Below, piece by piece: positions 53,425-63,668 of a stretch of 64,000 nt of DNA. The translations under genes were made by a program, and so were the position numbers. Origin of the DNA: Arthrinium phaeospermum (taxonomy: Eukaryota; Ascomycota; Sordariomycetes; Amphisphaeriales; Apiosporaceae); the NCBI GenBank assembly GCA_006503535.1, contig QYRS01000011.1, forward strand, positions 62,001 through 126,000. Reading direction: 5' to 3'. Each line of letters starts with the position of its first letter. Within the stretch, counting starts at the first letter, position 1. The notes beneath the pieces were generated by a model. It searched no databases. It saw only the letters and a program-made list of their open reading frames with translations, and was not told where the DNA came from.

Positions 53425-54475
53425 ATGCGGTCCATGAACCTAATCGCCGGCCTCGCGGCCGTCTTCGGCGGCCTGTCCCTGGCGGCCCCGGCGCCCGAGC
53501 CGATCGCGGCGCGCGCCGGCTCCTTGACGCAGGTGCAGGACTTCGGGCAGAACCCGTCGGGCATCAAGATGTTCACCTACGTGCCGGCCAAGCTGGCGGC
53601 CAAGCCGCCCGTGGTGCTGGTGCTGCACGCGTGCGCCTGGACGGCGAGCTCCTTCTTCGGCTCGACCAAGTACGGCCAGCTGGCGGAGCAGCACGGCTTC
53701 GTCCTCGTCTTCGGCCAGACCCCCAAGGACGGCGAGTGCTGGGACGTCTCGTCCGACCAGACCCTCACCCACGACGGCGGCGGCGACAGCACCGGCCTGG
53801 CCAACATGGTCAAGTACGCCCTGAAGCAGTACAACGGCGACGCCAGCCGCGTTTACGTCACGGGTGAATCCTCCGGCGCCATGATGACGGTCAGTTTACT
53901 CTACTCTACTCCTCCCTTCTTCCCCCATGCGAAAGCCACTTTACTAATATTCGAGCCATCATTCAGCAAGTCATGGCTGCCGTCTACCCCGACATGTTTG
54001 CCGCAGCGTCCGAGTTCAGTGGCGAGCCCGCCGGATGCTTCCGTACCGGCTCGGTGCGCGGATGGAACAGCCAGTGTGCCGGCGGCCAGGTCAACAAGTC
54101 GCCCGCCGAATGGGCCGCGCAGGTTCACAAGATGTTCCCCAGCTTCAGCGGCACTTATCCCAAGATGCAGGTTTTCCACGGCGACGTCGACCAGACCCTC
54201 AACATCAACAGCTTCAACGAGTCCGTCAAGGAGTGGTCCGGCATCTTCGGCTACTCGGGGACCGCCAAGCAGACCATCGAGAACTCGCCCGGCGCCCGCC
54301 TGACCAAGTACATCTACGGCGACCGTCTCCAGGGCATCTGGGGCCACGGCTTCGGCCATGTCGTGCCGACCAACGAGACGGAGGCTTTGACCTGGTTTGG
54401 AATCTTGTGTAAGTCCATGCTCCTGCTGGAAAGCTTCGTACTAGTGCGCGCTCTGACTGACCACCAAATACAGAA
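53425..54475 (+). CDS. Secreted CE1 acetylxylan esterase-type enzyme
   Basis: Exons 53425..53889, 53967..54408 and 54474..54475 give 302 aa. Residues 1-20 are a signal peptide and PEPIAAR may be a propeptide. It is an alpha/beta-hydrolase of the CE1/PHB-depolymerase type: the oxyanion-region VLHACAWTASSFFGSTKY near 67-83, the nucleophile elbow GESSG with Ser149, Asp228/Asp230 in HGDVD and His286 in GHGFGHVVP. The first intron (GTCAGT donor) sits just after the GAMMT helix. The second intron interrupts the stop codon: T|AA, with a GTAAGT donor and an AATACAG acceptor; without splicing the frame would run on for about 70 residues. The protein lacks a CBM1 module. It deacetylates xylan side chains so that xylanases can act, and GH62 lies about 1.5 kb downstream. 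Feruloyl esterase activity cannot be ruled out. Confidence 0.9.
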
Positions 54476-55963
54476 ACTCCGAGCCTCACTACGTACTCGT
54501 ACCAATGCGATCGCGTGCATCGAGAACGGCAGGAGTGAACAGAGAATAGTTCTTCACCCAATTATAGTTCTTATTGTAAATACTTGCTTGCGGGCGATAC
54601 ATATATCTAGACATGTCTATAAATGAAAGCGAATTTCCAATATTGAAATCCGGTACGGATCGTCCCATCGTCTGATGAGCTAGCGGATTCTGCATCCGGA
54701 AATGACATTCTGTCAGACTGAACTTATATGATTGACTCAATATTGGGGAGTGCCGGAAGCATTCTCTACGTGATGGAAGACTCGAAAAATAACAGGCGCA
54801 AATGCTGCAATTGGTGGGAGTGAGTGCCTGTTCGTCGAACCAGAGTCGCCTTTTCGCGACTGACCTTGCGGCTCGTCGGTGAGTGCAGCAGAGCATTGAT
54901 CCTACGCCAGCCCAGAATTCCAGGGGCACCGTCCACTGGCCAATTCCCAATCCCCCGCCCGTCGCACCAAGCCCGATCAGGGCGAGCTGTTCACCGTCGT
55001 CCGATGCCATCCCACGCCCTGGAAAAAACAATGTCTGGTTTTCGCAGGGCCCGGCAGTCGCATGCTGGCACCTGCTGCTGCTGCAAGACACGGCGGGCGG
55101 GTTCAAGCAATCAATTCGTGACAGCGGTTGGCGACTCCGTCTTATTCTTGGCTGCGGAGAAGGCTCAGTTTCGTCATGATTGGTGGGATGGGTATCTCCG
55201 CTAGTCCCCTTGTACTTGAAACCGGTGCAATTAACGCAACCAGCAGGAATTACCGCGCCCAGACGGCCAGGCCCAGGTACACGGACCCCCCAGCCGCCAT
55301 GCTGTCGGCACTAACGCCCTGCATCGTGAGGCTTGAGCCCTGCCTGCCTGCGGCCTGCCTGCATCTTGCATCAATGGCCGGCCTACTTCCAGAACACTTG
55401 TGTATGCGACATTACGTCCCCGCTTCTACTGACTCGCTCGCTGTCTATTGATGTTCAGCCTGTTCACCGGAAAATCATCTCGCCATCTTACCATCTGGTT
55501 CTTGGACATCCACGCATGGGTACTTGGCACGTCAAATGGATGAACGACAAGGATCTTGCGAACCCCGGCAGGGGTGCCATCCTCCCATCGGATCACGTCC
55601 CACAACTACTACCGATGTATCCCGGATGGGCACGATGTGGGAACGGCCATCAGCCCCTGGGCATGCTTGCTGGGCCCGAACCCATTCATCCAGCTAACAC
55701 CGGATAAAATGAAACATGGCGGTTCTCCCCCAAAAGCATGCCAAAGGTAGGTATATAACATGTCGCCATGCTCGCCAAGATCGGGTTCTTGTTTTCGGCT
55801 CTTCACACCACTCTCGGTTTATATTCTTGACCAATAACATCCGGCGAACCATAGCCATATCCCTTCCCTATTACATTCGTTTCTGTAGATCTTTCCAGGA
55901 GAAGACCACCGTTCCATACAGCCTTTAACCCTTTTTCAATATACAAACCAATAAACCAACATC
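54476..55963. other. Intergenic region upstream of GH62
   Basis: Contains the esterase 3' flank and the GH62 promoter with a TATATAA at 55752-55758, about 206 bases before the ATG. No exact GGCTAAA was seen on either strand. No gene. Confidence 0.55.
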
Positions 55964-56974
55964 ATGAAGTTCCAAGCCTCCAACGCCGGCCTAGTTGCCG
56001 CTCTCCTTTCCGCCACCTTTGTCAACGCCGCCCCGGCCGGCGACTGCGTCACGCGCGCCGCGAGCTGCCCTCTCCCCTCCACCTACAAGTGGACGTCGAC
56101 CGGGCCCCTCGCCCAGCCCAAGGCCGGCTGGGCCGCCCTCAAGGACTTCACCATGGTTCCTTACCAGGGCAAGCACCTCGTCTACGCCTCGAGCCATGAC
56201 ACCGGCACCGGCTACGGCTCCATGGCCTTCGCGCCCTTTGCCGACTTCAAGGACATGGCCAGCGCCGCCCAGACCGCCATGACGGGCGGCTCCGCCATCG
56301 CGCCCACCATCTTCTACTTCGCCCCCAAGAAGACCTGGATCCTGGCGCACCAGTGGGGCCCCACCGCCTTCAGCTACCGCACCAGCAGCGACCCCAGCAA
56401 CGCCAACGGCTGGTCGCAGCCCAAGCCGCTCTTCAGCGGCAAGATCGCCGACAGCGGCACCGGCGCCATCGACCAGACCGTCATCGGCGACGACAAGAAC
56501 ATGTACCTGTTCTTCTGCGGTGACAACGGCAAGATCTACCGCGCCAGCATGCCCCTCGGCAACTTCCCCGGCGACTTCGGCACCGCCTCCACCATCATCA
56601 TGAGCGACACCCCCCAGAAGCTCTTCGAGGCCGTCCAGGTCTACACCGTCGCCGGCCAGAACAAGTACCTCATGATCGTCGAGGCCCAGGGCGCCAACGG
56701 CCGCTACTTCCGCTCCTTCACCTCGCCCACCCTCGACGGCAAGTGGACCGAGCAGGCCGGCTCCGAGGCCGCCCCCTTCGCCGGCAAGGCCAACAGCGGC
56801 GCCACCTGGACCAACGACATCAGCCACGGCGACATTGTCCGCAGCAACGCCGACCAGACCTTCACCATCGACCCCTGCAACCTGCAGCTGCTCTACCAGG
56901 GCCGCGACCCCAAGGCCAGCGGCAACTACGACCTGCTGCCCTACCGCCCCGGTGTCCTGACCCTGTCCAAGTAA
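55964..56974 (+). CDS. Secreted GH62 alpha-L-arabinofuranosidase
   Basis: One exon, 336 aa. A signal peptide occupies about residues 1-22 ([20 protein letters not shown]). The five-bladed propeller of GH62 follows with no CBM. Family landmarks: the catalytic base Asp61 in LKDFT, the pKa-modulating Asp170 in [11 protein letters not shown], and the general acid Glu222 in KLFEAVQVY; also [17 protein letters not shown] and [18 protein letters not shown]. The enzyme inverts and releases arabinose from xylan O-2 and O-3 positions. Extreme GC at third positions (most codons end in C) contrasts with nearby accessory genes and suggests high expression. TATATAA lies about 206 bases upstream of the start. 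It follows an acetylxylan esterase on the same strand, so both debranch arabinoxylan and may be co-induced. Confidence 0.95.
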   Translation: MKFQASNAGLVAALLSATFVNAAPAGDCVTRAASCPLPSTYKWTSTGPLAQPKAGWAALKDFTMVPYQGKHLVYASSHDTGTGYGSMAFAPFADFKDMASAAQTAMTGGSAIAPTIFYFAPKKTWILAHQWGPTAFSYRTSSDPSNANGWSQPKPLFSGKIADSGTGAIDQTVIGDDKNMYLFFCGDNGKIYRASMPLGNFPGDFGTASTIIMSDTPQKLFEAVQVYTVAGQNKYLMIVEAQGANGRYFRSFTSPTLDGKWTEQAGSEAAPFAGKANSGATWTNDISHGDIVRSNADQTFTIDPCNLQLLYQGRDPKASGNYDLLPYRPGVLTLSK

Positions 56975-57318
56975 GGGATGTCGTCGGTGTGACGAGGCGT
57001 GAGAACCTGCTGGCTGGTGGGTGAGGAGAGGCCACTTTCGCATTTGGGATGACAGTGGCGGCGGACCCCCGTACTGTGATACCGCTTTTGTATATTTATC
57101 TGTTTCTCTTGTAAATATAGACCAAGACGTGGCACGAAAATAAGATATCCTACCTGGATCAAATCATTTGCTCCCACCCGTGTGACATGAAAGTGAATTC
57201 CCTCCCAATCGATGTCGTAGAGCATGCCATAGAAGTCTCCAGGACAAGCGCCTGGTGGTCCAATTAACCACGCCTTGATCGCTTCAAGGGTCTCTGTTGT
57301 GGTCCTCTCTCTCCCATC
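56975..57318. other. Convergent 3' flanks
   Basis: Between the GH62 (+) and HET (-) genes. Nothing else recognised. Confidence 0.6.
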
Positions 57319-59490
57319 TCAGATGATGTCTATGCGCTGCGATGTATGGTCCGAAGAGTCCTCGCGGTCAACGGCCTGACCTTCGTAGATACATGGACCT
57401 ACCAGCTGGTAACTTGCATTCTTTTGTGCGCCTGGACCTGGGTCACGTACACCCGAGACGGGCCTGAGCATGAAGGCCGCCTTTGAGCCTCGCAATGTCC
57501 ATATCTCATCCTCGGGTTCGGCGCGGCCTCGACATTTCCCGATCTGCCCTTTGTCGGTACGGAACAGCTTCCCGTTCTCGCCCCGGAACCCCCTCTGTCT
57601 GTATTGGAACATTAGCAATACCTTGGTATGATACAGCGACAGCGTCTCCATTTCGATCTCCCCCAGTTGCGTTTGAAGATCCGCAAGAACTTCTTTCGTC
57701 ATGGTCGCTGAATCGCGGAGTGACTCGTAGCTAAGCTGAAGAAGGCGGACAGAGGGACTGACAGCGGAGTCTTTCAACTCGTGAAGAGCCTCGTCGAGTG
57801 GACTATCGACAGGCGTACCTCTTAGCTCACCTTCCTTCGGAGAGGTTTTGTAAAACGGGGCCGTGAGTAACTGCAAGAATGGCAGGAGATCTGGTATGGG
57901 CTCAGCCTCTACATCCACACCTAGAAGTCGGCATAGTATTCCGGTAGCCCGGTCTTCCAAGGCTTGCCGGCCGCCTTTGCTATACGCCGACCCTAGCTGA
58001 TCCACTATGTCATCTGATGTAAGATCCTGGAGCTGAGTGGTAAGAACATAACTCCCTAGGTATCGACCATTGAATGAGAGGACTCGAGGGTCTCTTGAAG
58101 GATGTTCTAGAGAGAAGTCGCCGGCGTCGGTGTTATCTCGGAGAGCTGGAAGCCTCACGGGACGACTGAAGTCTGGTGCCCAGGACGGCAGCCCATGCAC
58201 ATTTTCCTGGCCTACGCCTACTGCTGCACCCAGTAAAACCGCAGACTTTTCATCGTAAAGTATAGCCCTAGTGGCGGACGCGTAGAGCTCTGGGATAGAG
58301 AGCCCATAGTCGACTGGAACCCGTTCCTGGTCCTCCACGGACAAAAGCCCACGAAGTCCATATATGTAGTCATAGGCGTTGCTTGTGTGCCTGTGGCTCG
58401 CCAGCTGGGCACTCCCAGCCAAAGACAAGGGTGGCCGCTTGCTGGCTCGAAAAGTCCACAGCTCATCTCTCAGTATGCATATCTCGCGGGCGCGGGTGAT
58501 GCCGTCACTGACATCCGGGGGCAGCTTCACGATCACGGAAGAATGCTCCTTGGGCTTCAAGCCTCCTTCTCCCCAGTTCGTCAGGGGCATCATTCCTCCG
58601 ACCCGCCAGTTCAGTAAGACCGAGTCGAGCGAGAGGAGAGAGATGCAGTGTTGGCCGAAGAGGCAAATCGGGTTCTTGCGAGATAGCGCAACCTCTTGCA
58701 TCACCCAGACCCGCGTCCAGTACTCGCGAGTGGCAAGCCAGGTGAGCATTGCCTTGGCCATTTCCCCGTCCTTCTCGTAATTCCCGTCGAGTCTTTTCGA
58801 CTCCAAGCTGTCGAGCAGCCGCACGGCATCCGAGACGTGCGTCACGCCGAGCCGCGACAGGCGTGACCGGTGCAGCACGAGATGGTTCCAGAACAGTCGC
58901 CAGATGCCGCGAACGAGCCGCTTGAGCCGTCCGACGTTCTTGTCGGCGATCGGGCTCGGGGACCATTGGCCGTTGGCCCAGTCCTCGTCGGGAAGCCCCA
59001 GGGAGATCCACGTCTGGCGGCCATGACGGTAGACCTGGCCCATCATGGCCACCTGCTGGCTCTTCTCGCTTTCATTGGACTGGTCGATGCAGAGGGCATC
59101 GGCCCACAGACTGACCGTCTTGCGCGCATGGCGGACACCTCGCAGAGAATCGCGCAAGTTGACTGAAACACGCACCGGCTGTCCATTGACATATATCGTG
59201 GATGTGTCTTTGGAACTTCCCCAATTGTACGACAAAGTGTCATATTTTGGCCTCCGGTCTAGAGACACTGTTTCCAATTGACATGAGACGTCATCCTGCC
59301 TTTGGCCTGGATTGATCCGGATGATCCGGATCTCATGTCTCGTACGGTCAAGTTCTTGATAGATACTTGCAGTGGTAGATGCATATACTCGGTAATGTTG
59401 AGCTGGCCATGCTCGGCGGGAACTTGGAAAAGTGAAGTGGCCACAACGCGACTGACACGAGTAGCCAACGAAAACCCGATTAGCATTCAT
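57319..59490 (-). CDS. HET-domain protein (heterokaryon incompatibility type)
   Basis: One open frame of 723 aa from ATG 59490. The HET domain fills about residues 80-245: YDTLSYNWGSSKD, RVSVNLRDSLRGVR, SLWADALCIDQSNESEK and QQVAMMGQVYRHGRQTWISLG, the last three being its hallmark blocks. The N-terminal 45 residues are unlike the family and the similarity starts at YQELDRTRHEIRIIRINPG, so the true start may be internal or behind an unseen intron. A long C-terminal half (about 330-723) has the usual fungal HET-associated layout (GLRGLLSVEDQERVPVDYGL, then SIPELYASATRAILY) and no NACHT or WD repeats. HET proteins trigger programmed cell death on fusion of unlike strains. Its partner is not visible here, although F-box/ankyrin and HeLo-like sequence lie within 17 kb. 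Incompatibility function is inferred, because most HET genes are uncharacterised. Confidence 0.88.
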   Translation of the reverse strand: MNANRVFVGYSCQSRCGHFTFPSSRRAWPAQHYRVYASTTASIYQELDRTRHEIRIIRINPGQRQDDVSCQLETVSLDRRPKYDTLSYNWGSSKDTSTIYVNGQPVRVSVNLRDSLRGVRHARKTVSLWADALCIDQSNESEKSQQVAMMGQVYRHGRQTWISLGLPDEDWANGQWSPSPIADKNVGRLKRLVRGIWRLFWNHLVLHRSRLSRLGVTHVSDAVRLLDSLESKRLDGNYEKDGEMAKAMLTWLATREYWTRVWVMQEVALSRKNPICLFGQHCISLLSLDSVLLNWRVGGMMPLTNWGEGGLKPKEHSSVIVKLPPDVSDGITRAREICILRDELWTFRASKRPPLSLAGSAQLASHRHTSNAYDYIYGLRGLLSVEDQERVPVDYGLSIPELYASATRAILYDEKSAVLLGAAVGVGQENVHGLPSWAPDFSRPVRLPALRDNTDAGDFSLEHPSRDPRVLSFNGRYLGSYVLTTQLQDLTSDDIVDQLGSAYSKGGRQALEDRATGILCRLLGVDVEAEPIPDLLPFLQLLTAPFYKTSPKEGELRGTPVDSPLDEALHELKDSAVSPSVRLLQLSYESLRDSATMTKEVLADLQTQLGEIEMETLSLYHTKVLLMFQYRQRGFRGENGKLFRTDKGQIGKCRGRAEPEDEIWTLRGSKAAFMLRPVSGVRDPGPGAQKNASYQLVGPCIYEGQAVDREDSSDHTSQRIDII

Positions 59491-60793
59491 AGCAAAAATT
59501 TGTACTCAAAATAGCATGCCCTCTTGAATTGCTTGCTAAAGCACAGCACAATACCCCTTCCCCTCTTTCTTTTTGCTGCACCGAGGACTGGGATCCAGAA
59601 CAGTCAGTAGTAAGCAGTAAGCTAAGCTGGTAACCGGCTGTCGAAATGCAGCTTGCTAAAAGCGGTTTAATGAGTAGCTGCCAACCCTGATCACATTCAA
59701 ATTACCTAAGGTAAAGCAACCACCATTGGCATTATCAACATCTTGGGCCATGTCAGGTGTAATACCCAAGGCTAGCAGCTTGGTTTCGTGTCATTCTTTC
59801 TTTACTCCAGGCCGGGCAGACACGCTAGAAGGGAGAACCCAGGTGAGCAAGTGTTAGTCAGTCAGTCTTATATAGTTGCAGAAGTCGAGAAAAGGTATCA
59901 CAGGTAACAGTACCTTCTGCTGTTGTGTGTAGTTCTCACACTTTTCCAGGCGGTCCTTACGATTATGGCGCTTCGACCCGTGCTCCTGCCAAATATCTCG
60001 AGAAAGCTTCTTGTTCAGAAGGTAGGCTGCAAGCATGTGACAGGGTACATACATGCATATCACCAATGGGCCACCAACCAATCGATACTATACCGATCCT
60101 GTAGGTACAGTACGAGACCTTTCGAGGGCCAAGAGTAGAACATACTTGGGAGGATCTGGTTCAGCAGGGTCTTCTTATCTATCACCAAGACTATGTCAGA
60201 TTGAACAGGGAAAGGGGGCACCTCGTTTACGCTCTTTTCACACGCGTGTCCTAGGCTCCGGCACTAACGTATAATGCAATCCATGGACTCTTTTTGTAGA
60301 AGAACGATGCCTCCCTGAAGGCCTTCGGCCCGGAGGTATTATTGTATTCTTCACCGGAAACATCATTCGCTCCCCGCAATACCCACTGATATATAACGAC
60401 GCCTTTAACCCAGCTCATAAGTAGAGTCAGTTTCGTATGCGATCTGCTACTCGTCAGTACCTACTATGTCCACCTGTCTCAACAAGTGTAATCAGCAATC
60501 CAGCCGTGGTCCAATGTAGAGCAGACGCACATAGCCATCTCTCTGCTCTGGCCCGCCGATGTCTCAAGACAACATCTGTGGAGTTGAGACGTGCGTTCAC
60601 TAGTGAACCATGAGGAGCTTATCCAGGGGTCCAACCCACAATGGCCTGATCCTGTCGTCGCCGACGATCCTACCACCACAAATGCATAAGCCAAGCAAGG
60701 ACCTCGGGCCATTGGCGTCGACCATCTTGCTCCATGGATAACAGACCACAATAAGCTCATCGCTTTCAACAACAACCTGATTCAAGGGGTTTC
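59491..60793. other. Intergenic region
   Basis: Between the HET gene and tRNA-Pro. A CCTCC...GGAGG inverted repeat with GGCC-TTC-GGCC inside lies at 60310-60336, and ACACGCGTGT is a palindrome near 60240. No gene recognised. Confidence 0.55.
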
Positions 60794-60882
60794 GGTCTTG
60801 TGGTTTAGTGGTATAATTCTCGCTTAGGGTTCACCCTGATGCTTCATGCGAGAGGTCCCGGGTTCGATCCCCGGCAAGACCC
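60794..60882 (+). tRNA. tRNA-Pro(AGG) with 17-nt intron
   Basis: The acceptor stem GGTCTTG pairs with CAAGACC. The D-arm TGGTTTAGTGGTA, anticodon stem CTCGC/GCGAG and T-arm with GGTTCGATCC are all present. The anticodon loop reads TTAGGG-intron-T, giving anticodon AGG (60826-60828). The intron, 60830-60846, sits one base 3' of the anticodon, the canonical nuclear position. CCA is not encoded, as expected. A TTTTT terminator follows at 60896. Confidence 0.92.
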
Positions 60883-60895
60883 CTTCCAACTTCTC

Positions 60896-60900
60896 TTTTT
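60896..60900 (+). terminator. RNA polymerase III terminator (T5)
   Basis: A run of five T, 14 bases after the tRNA-Pro 3' end, with a second T5 at 60904. Confidence 0.75.
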
Positions 60901-61197
60901 GTGTTTTTGGTTGTTCGAGTAAATCGTTGGAGTCGGGGGCTTCTTTTTTTGTTTTCGTAGGACCTCCTTGGTCGCTCAAGGATTTAATATTATGAATGCA
61001 GCCGGTTGTATTGATATGCTCCATGGTGTTTTGCATAATTTCGAGCTGCACATCGTCCGGCCATGGAGCTCTGGCTTCAGACAGCCCTTCGATGTGAGTG
61101 GATGTCACAGCTTACAGTTATTCTGCCCGGGTCCTGATGCAATGTTGGCAATGGTGGGTTTCTCCCAATAGGGACATAGGATTCGACACTTTCTTCT

Positions 61198-62030
61198 TTA
61201 GAAACGCCCTCTGCCCCTGCCTCGCCCGGCTGAGGGCGCATCTGGCAATCTCTCTCCCCTCCTCCATTCGCCCATGGGCACGCCACCGCGCCCGAAATCG
61301 TCAGGCATTCCTGGACCGCCTCCTCTTCCGCGGCTTCTCCCTGGGCGACCACCTCCAAACCCGTTTTCCCTATCCCGGACGCCCCCTGGGCCACCTCCGA
61401 CCCCCGGAAACCGATCGCGTACTCGGCCAGCCTCCCCGGCCCCGGCACCGCGTCCCATTCTCGCACTGCTGGCGGGCGGCACACTTCCGTCGCCAAGCGG
61501 TGGCAGGATGGCTACCGAGATGTAATCCCCAACAACAAAGCGCGCGTCCGCGAGCGTCTTGTCTGCGTCCGAGCTCAATTCGATTTTCTTGGCGCATTCG
61601 GCGTCGTCTGGGTCTAGGCCCGGTCCGCCATCCCCAATGACGAGGCTACCGAGATCCTTGACCATGAACCGCCCGCCGCCGCCGCCCGAGGACTGGTATA
61701 TCGAAGGGCCGCCACCATTGCCGCTGCGCGTGTCGGGGAAAATAAGACGGAAGGCCAGGCGTGTGCCGATTGCAGGTTCTGGCAGTAACAACGAAGGGGC
61801 CGAGGCCAGGTGGTGCACTAGCTCGAGGAGTGTGCAGTCATTCCATGTATGGATAGTGAGATGCGGCGGGAGGTGGTGCGCAGAGAATTCGTCGGGCCTG
61901 GAGGTTGAAGGAGCAGGCCAGGTTAGAAGTCGATCGTGAATGGATCTTGAGGGGGATATGTTTACCTATGGAATGCGCCGGTGCGGTAGAACAATTGTAA
62001 TGCAAACGGAGGTTTGTCGCGATGGTCCAT
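61198..62030 (-). CDS. SAP18, Sin3/HDAC-complex subunit, with RG-rich tail
   Basis: Exons 62030..61966 and 61897..61198 give 254 aa; the intron (GTAAAC donor, CTCCAG acceptor) splits the Arg codon of GAFHRPDEF. The start MDHRDKPPFALQLFYRTGAF is the family N terminus. The SAP18 ubiquitin-like fold follows to about residue 150: LTIHTWNDCTLLELVHHLAS, the LAFRLIFPD strand, a Gly-rich insertion, FMVKDLGSLVIGDG, ADARFVVGDYISVAILPP. It tethers Sin3-HDAC and, in animals, also the ASAP/PSAP splicing-linked complex. The C-terminal 95 residues are unusual: Gly/Arg/Pro-rich with RGRGGGPG, DRENGFGGG and a final GRGRGRGRF, an RGG-type RNA-binding-like tail. Animal SAP18 ends soon after the fold. The gene is divergent from PRP18, 585 bases apart. 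Confidence 0.9.
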
Positions 62031-62615
62031 CTTGGTGCTGTATACAAGCCGCGCGGCCTGCTTCCTCTGCTGCCAAAGGAAAGAAAAAGTGTCGCTTCAA
62101 GTCATTATGGACGCAAAGACGATTGCTCCCAAGCGCGCCCCAGAGTTCGCAGAAATATTTTATGTATGGGGTTGGGAGAGATAAATGGACAGACAACGAA
62201 GGGATAGGTCGAACTCGCGATTCACAGTTGATAGCTGGGGATCGGAGCTACTAATGCTAGAGCTGTACTGGAACTGGCAGGTTCAATCAATGGGAGTTGC
62301 TGCCGCCACTGTCCCACTGACCCTAGAAACCTTGAAACCTTAAATCGATTAGCGCTGAGGCTCTTGCCTAAGTGATGGCAGCAGAGTTACCTAAACCACT
62401 GCTGACTGCCAGTTTGACCTATCTCCGGTAACGCCTTGACTTAGCAACCACCCCCACGCAAATGTTCTAGAAGGTCGCATTCAACTTGATCTTCTTCAAC
62501 TTCTGGATCAACCAAACATAAAATACGACAACTAAGCCGCGACTTCGAGAGCCCGATCTAGACAAACGCTTGGCCGATCTGATATACAATTTTCTCTTTT
62601 ACCCGGTTGCCCAGC
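62031..62615. promoter_or_regulatory. Bidirectional promoter region of SAP18 and PRP18
   Basis: 585 bases between two divergent start codons and no other gene, so it probably serves both. No TATA box at a usual distance was identified on the PRP18 side. Confidence 0.5.
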
Positions 62616-63668
62616 ATGGATTTCGCCTCTCTCATGTCCAAGGAAATCGCGAAGGCCAAGGCCCCAGCCGCCGAGGAAAAGTCCAAGAAGTACATAAGGC
62701 GGTCTGAAGCCGAAGCCCAACGCGAGGCCGCCTACCTCGCCGAACAAAAAGAGCTGGAAGAGAAGCGCGCCCTCAAAGCCGCAGAGAAGCGCAAGCGCGA
62801 GGAGGACGCCGCCGAAGAAGCCCTCCTCCAGGCGGAGAAGCGACGCAAGCTCGAGGAGGAGACGCGGAGGCGGCGCGAAGAAGCCACCGCCGAGGAGGAA
62901 CGAAAGCGCCGGAAGCGCCTGGGGCTCCCCGAGCTGCGGAAGGAAGACAGCGCCGATGCGACGGACGCCCCCGAAGACGGCACGGAAGACATACCCGACG
63001 AGGAGCTGCTCGCCAAGCTGCGGGAGCTGGGCGAGCCGGTCACGCTGTTCGGCGAGGCGCATCGGGGTCGACTGCGGCGGTACCGCAAGCTGACGACGGT
63101 GGTGACCCAGGGCCCCATCCCGACGACGCTGCAGCTGGTGGACGAGAAGGACATGCGCATCAGCGACGACAACATTCCCGCCGACAAGGAGGGCCGTCTG
63201 TACCTGTTCCGGCAGCTCGCATCGTACTTCACCATGGTGCTGCGCGAGTGGGAGCTGGCCCTCGCGCGCGAGCAGCGCCGCGACACCTTCGAGAGCAAGG
63301 CCGCCCTCAGCGCCATGACCCAGAGCCGCGACAACATGGTGCCGCTATTTCGGCGCTTCGAGAAGAACGAGCTCGAGGACGACGTGCTCAAACCCGTAAT
63401 CGAGATTGTTCAGGCTGCCCAGGAGCGCCGCTACGTCGACGCCAACGACGGCTACCTAAGGCTGAGTATCGGCAAGGCGGCCTGGCCCATCGGTGTCACC
63501 ATGGTGGGTATTCACGAACGTAGTGCCCGAGAGAAGTTGCATAATGGCGAGAGGGGTCATGTTATGGGTGATGAAGTCACACGAAAGTTTCTACAGAGTA
63601 TCAAGCGATGTTTGACCTTTGCACAGGTCAGGTGGCCGCCGGAGGACGTGCGGCAATTGATGGGTTAG
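62616..63668 (+). CDS. PRP18: Pre-mRNA-splicing factor Prp18
   Basis: One exon, 350 aa, starting at the ATG of MDFASLMSKEIAKAK. A long basic/acidic helix (about 25-110; many EEKR repeats) precedes the SFM/PRP4-like motif LRELGEPVTLFGE at 136-148, followed by RLRRYRKL. The Prp18 five-helix domain covers about 190-345: RLYLFRQLASYFTMVLREWE, ALSAMTQSRDNMVPLFRRFE, then the conserved loop and last helix DGYLRLSIGKAAWPIGVTMV, GIHERSAREK. Prp18 acts with Slu7 in the second transesterification, stabilising the 3' splice site in the U5-containing spliceosome. Complete, with no sign of decay. It is a typical housekeeping gene; divergent neighbour SAP18 also belongs to a nuclear complex, but co-regulation is inference. 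Confidence 0.94.
   Translation: MDFASLMSKEIAKAKAPAAEEKSKKYIRRSEAEAQREAAYLAEQKELEEKRALKAAEKRKREEDAAEEALLQAEKRRKLEEETRRRREEATAEEERKRRKRLGLPELRKEDSADATDAPEDGTEDIPDEELLAKLRELGEPVTLFGEAHRGRLRRYRKLTTVVTQGPIPTTLQLVDEKDMRISDDNIPADKEGRLYLFRQLASYFTMVLREWELALAREQRRDTFESKAALSAMTQSRDNMVPLFRRFEKNELEDDVLKPVIEIVQAAQERRYVDANDGYLRLSIGKAAWPIGVTMVGIHERSAREKLHNGERGHVMGDEVTRKFLQSIKRCLTFAQVRWPPEDVRQLMG

Noticed and set aside
55991..57043. 350-residue reverse frame opposite GH62
   Set aside because: Same GC3 shadow; Gly/Val/Ala-rich with no fold signature.
60310..60336. GC-rich hairpin as a terminator or small RNA
   Set aside because: No T-run and no promoter elements; hairpins have no terminator role for fungal polymerase II.
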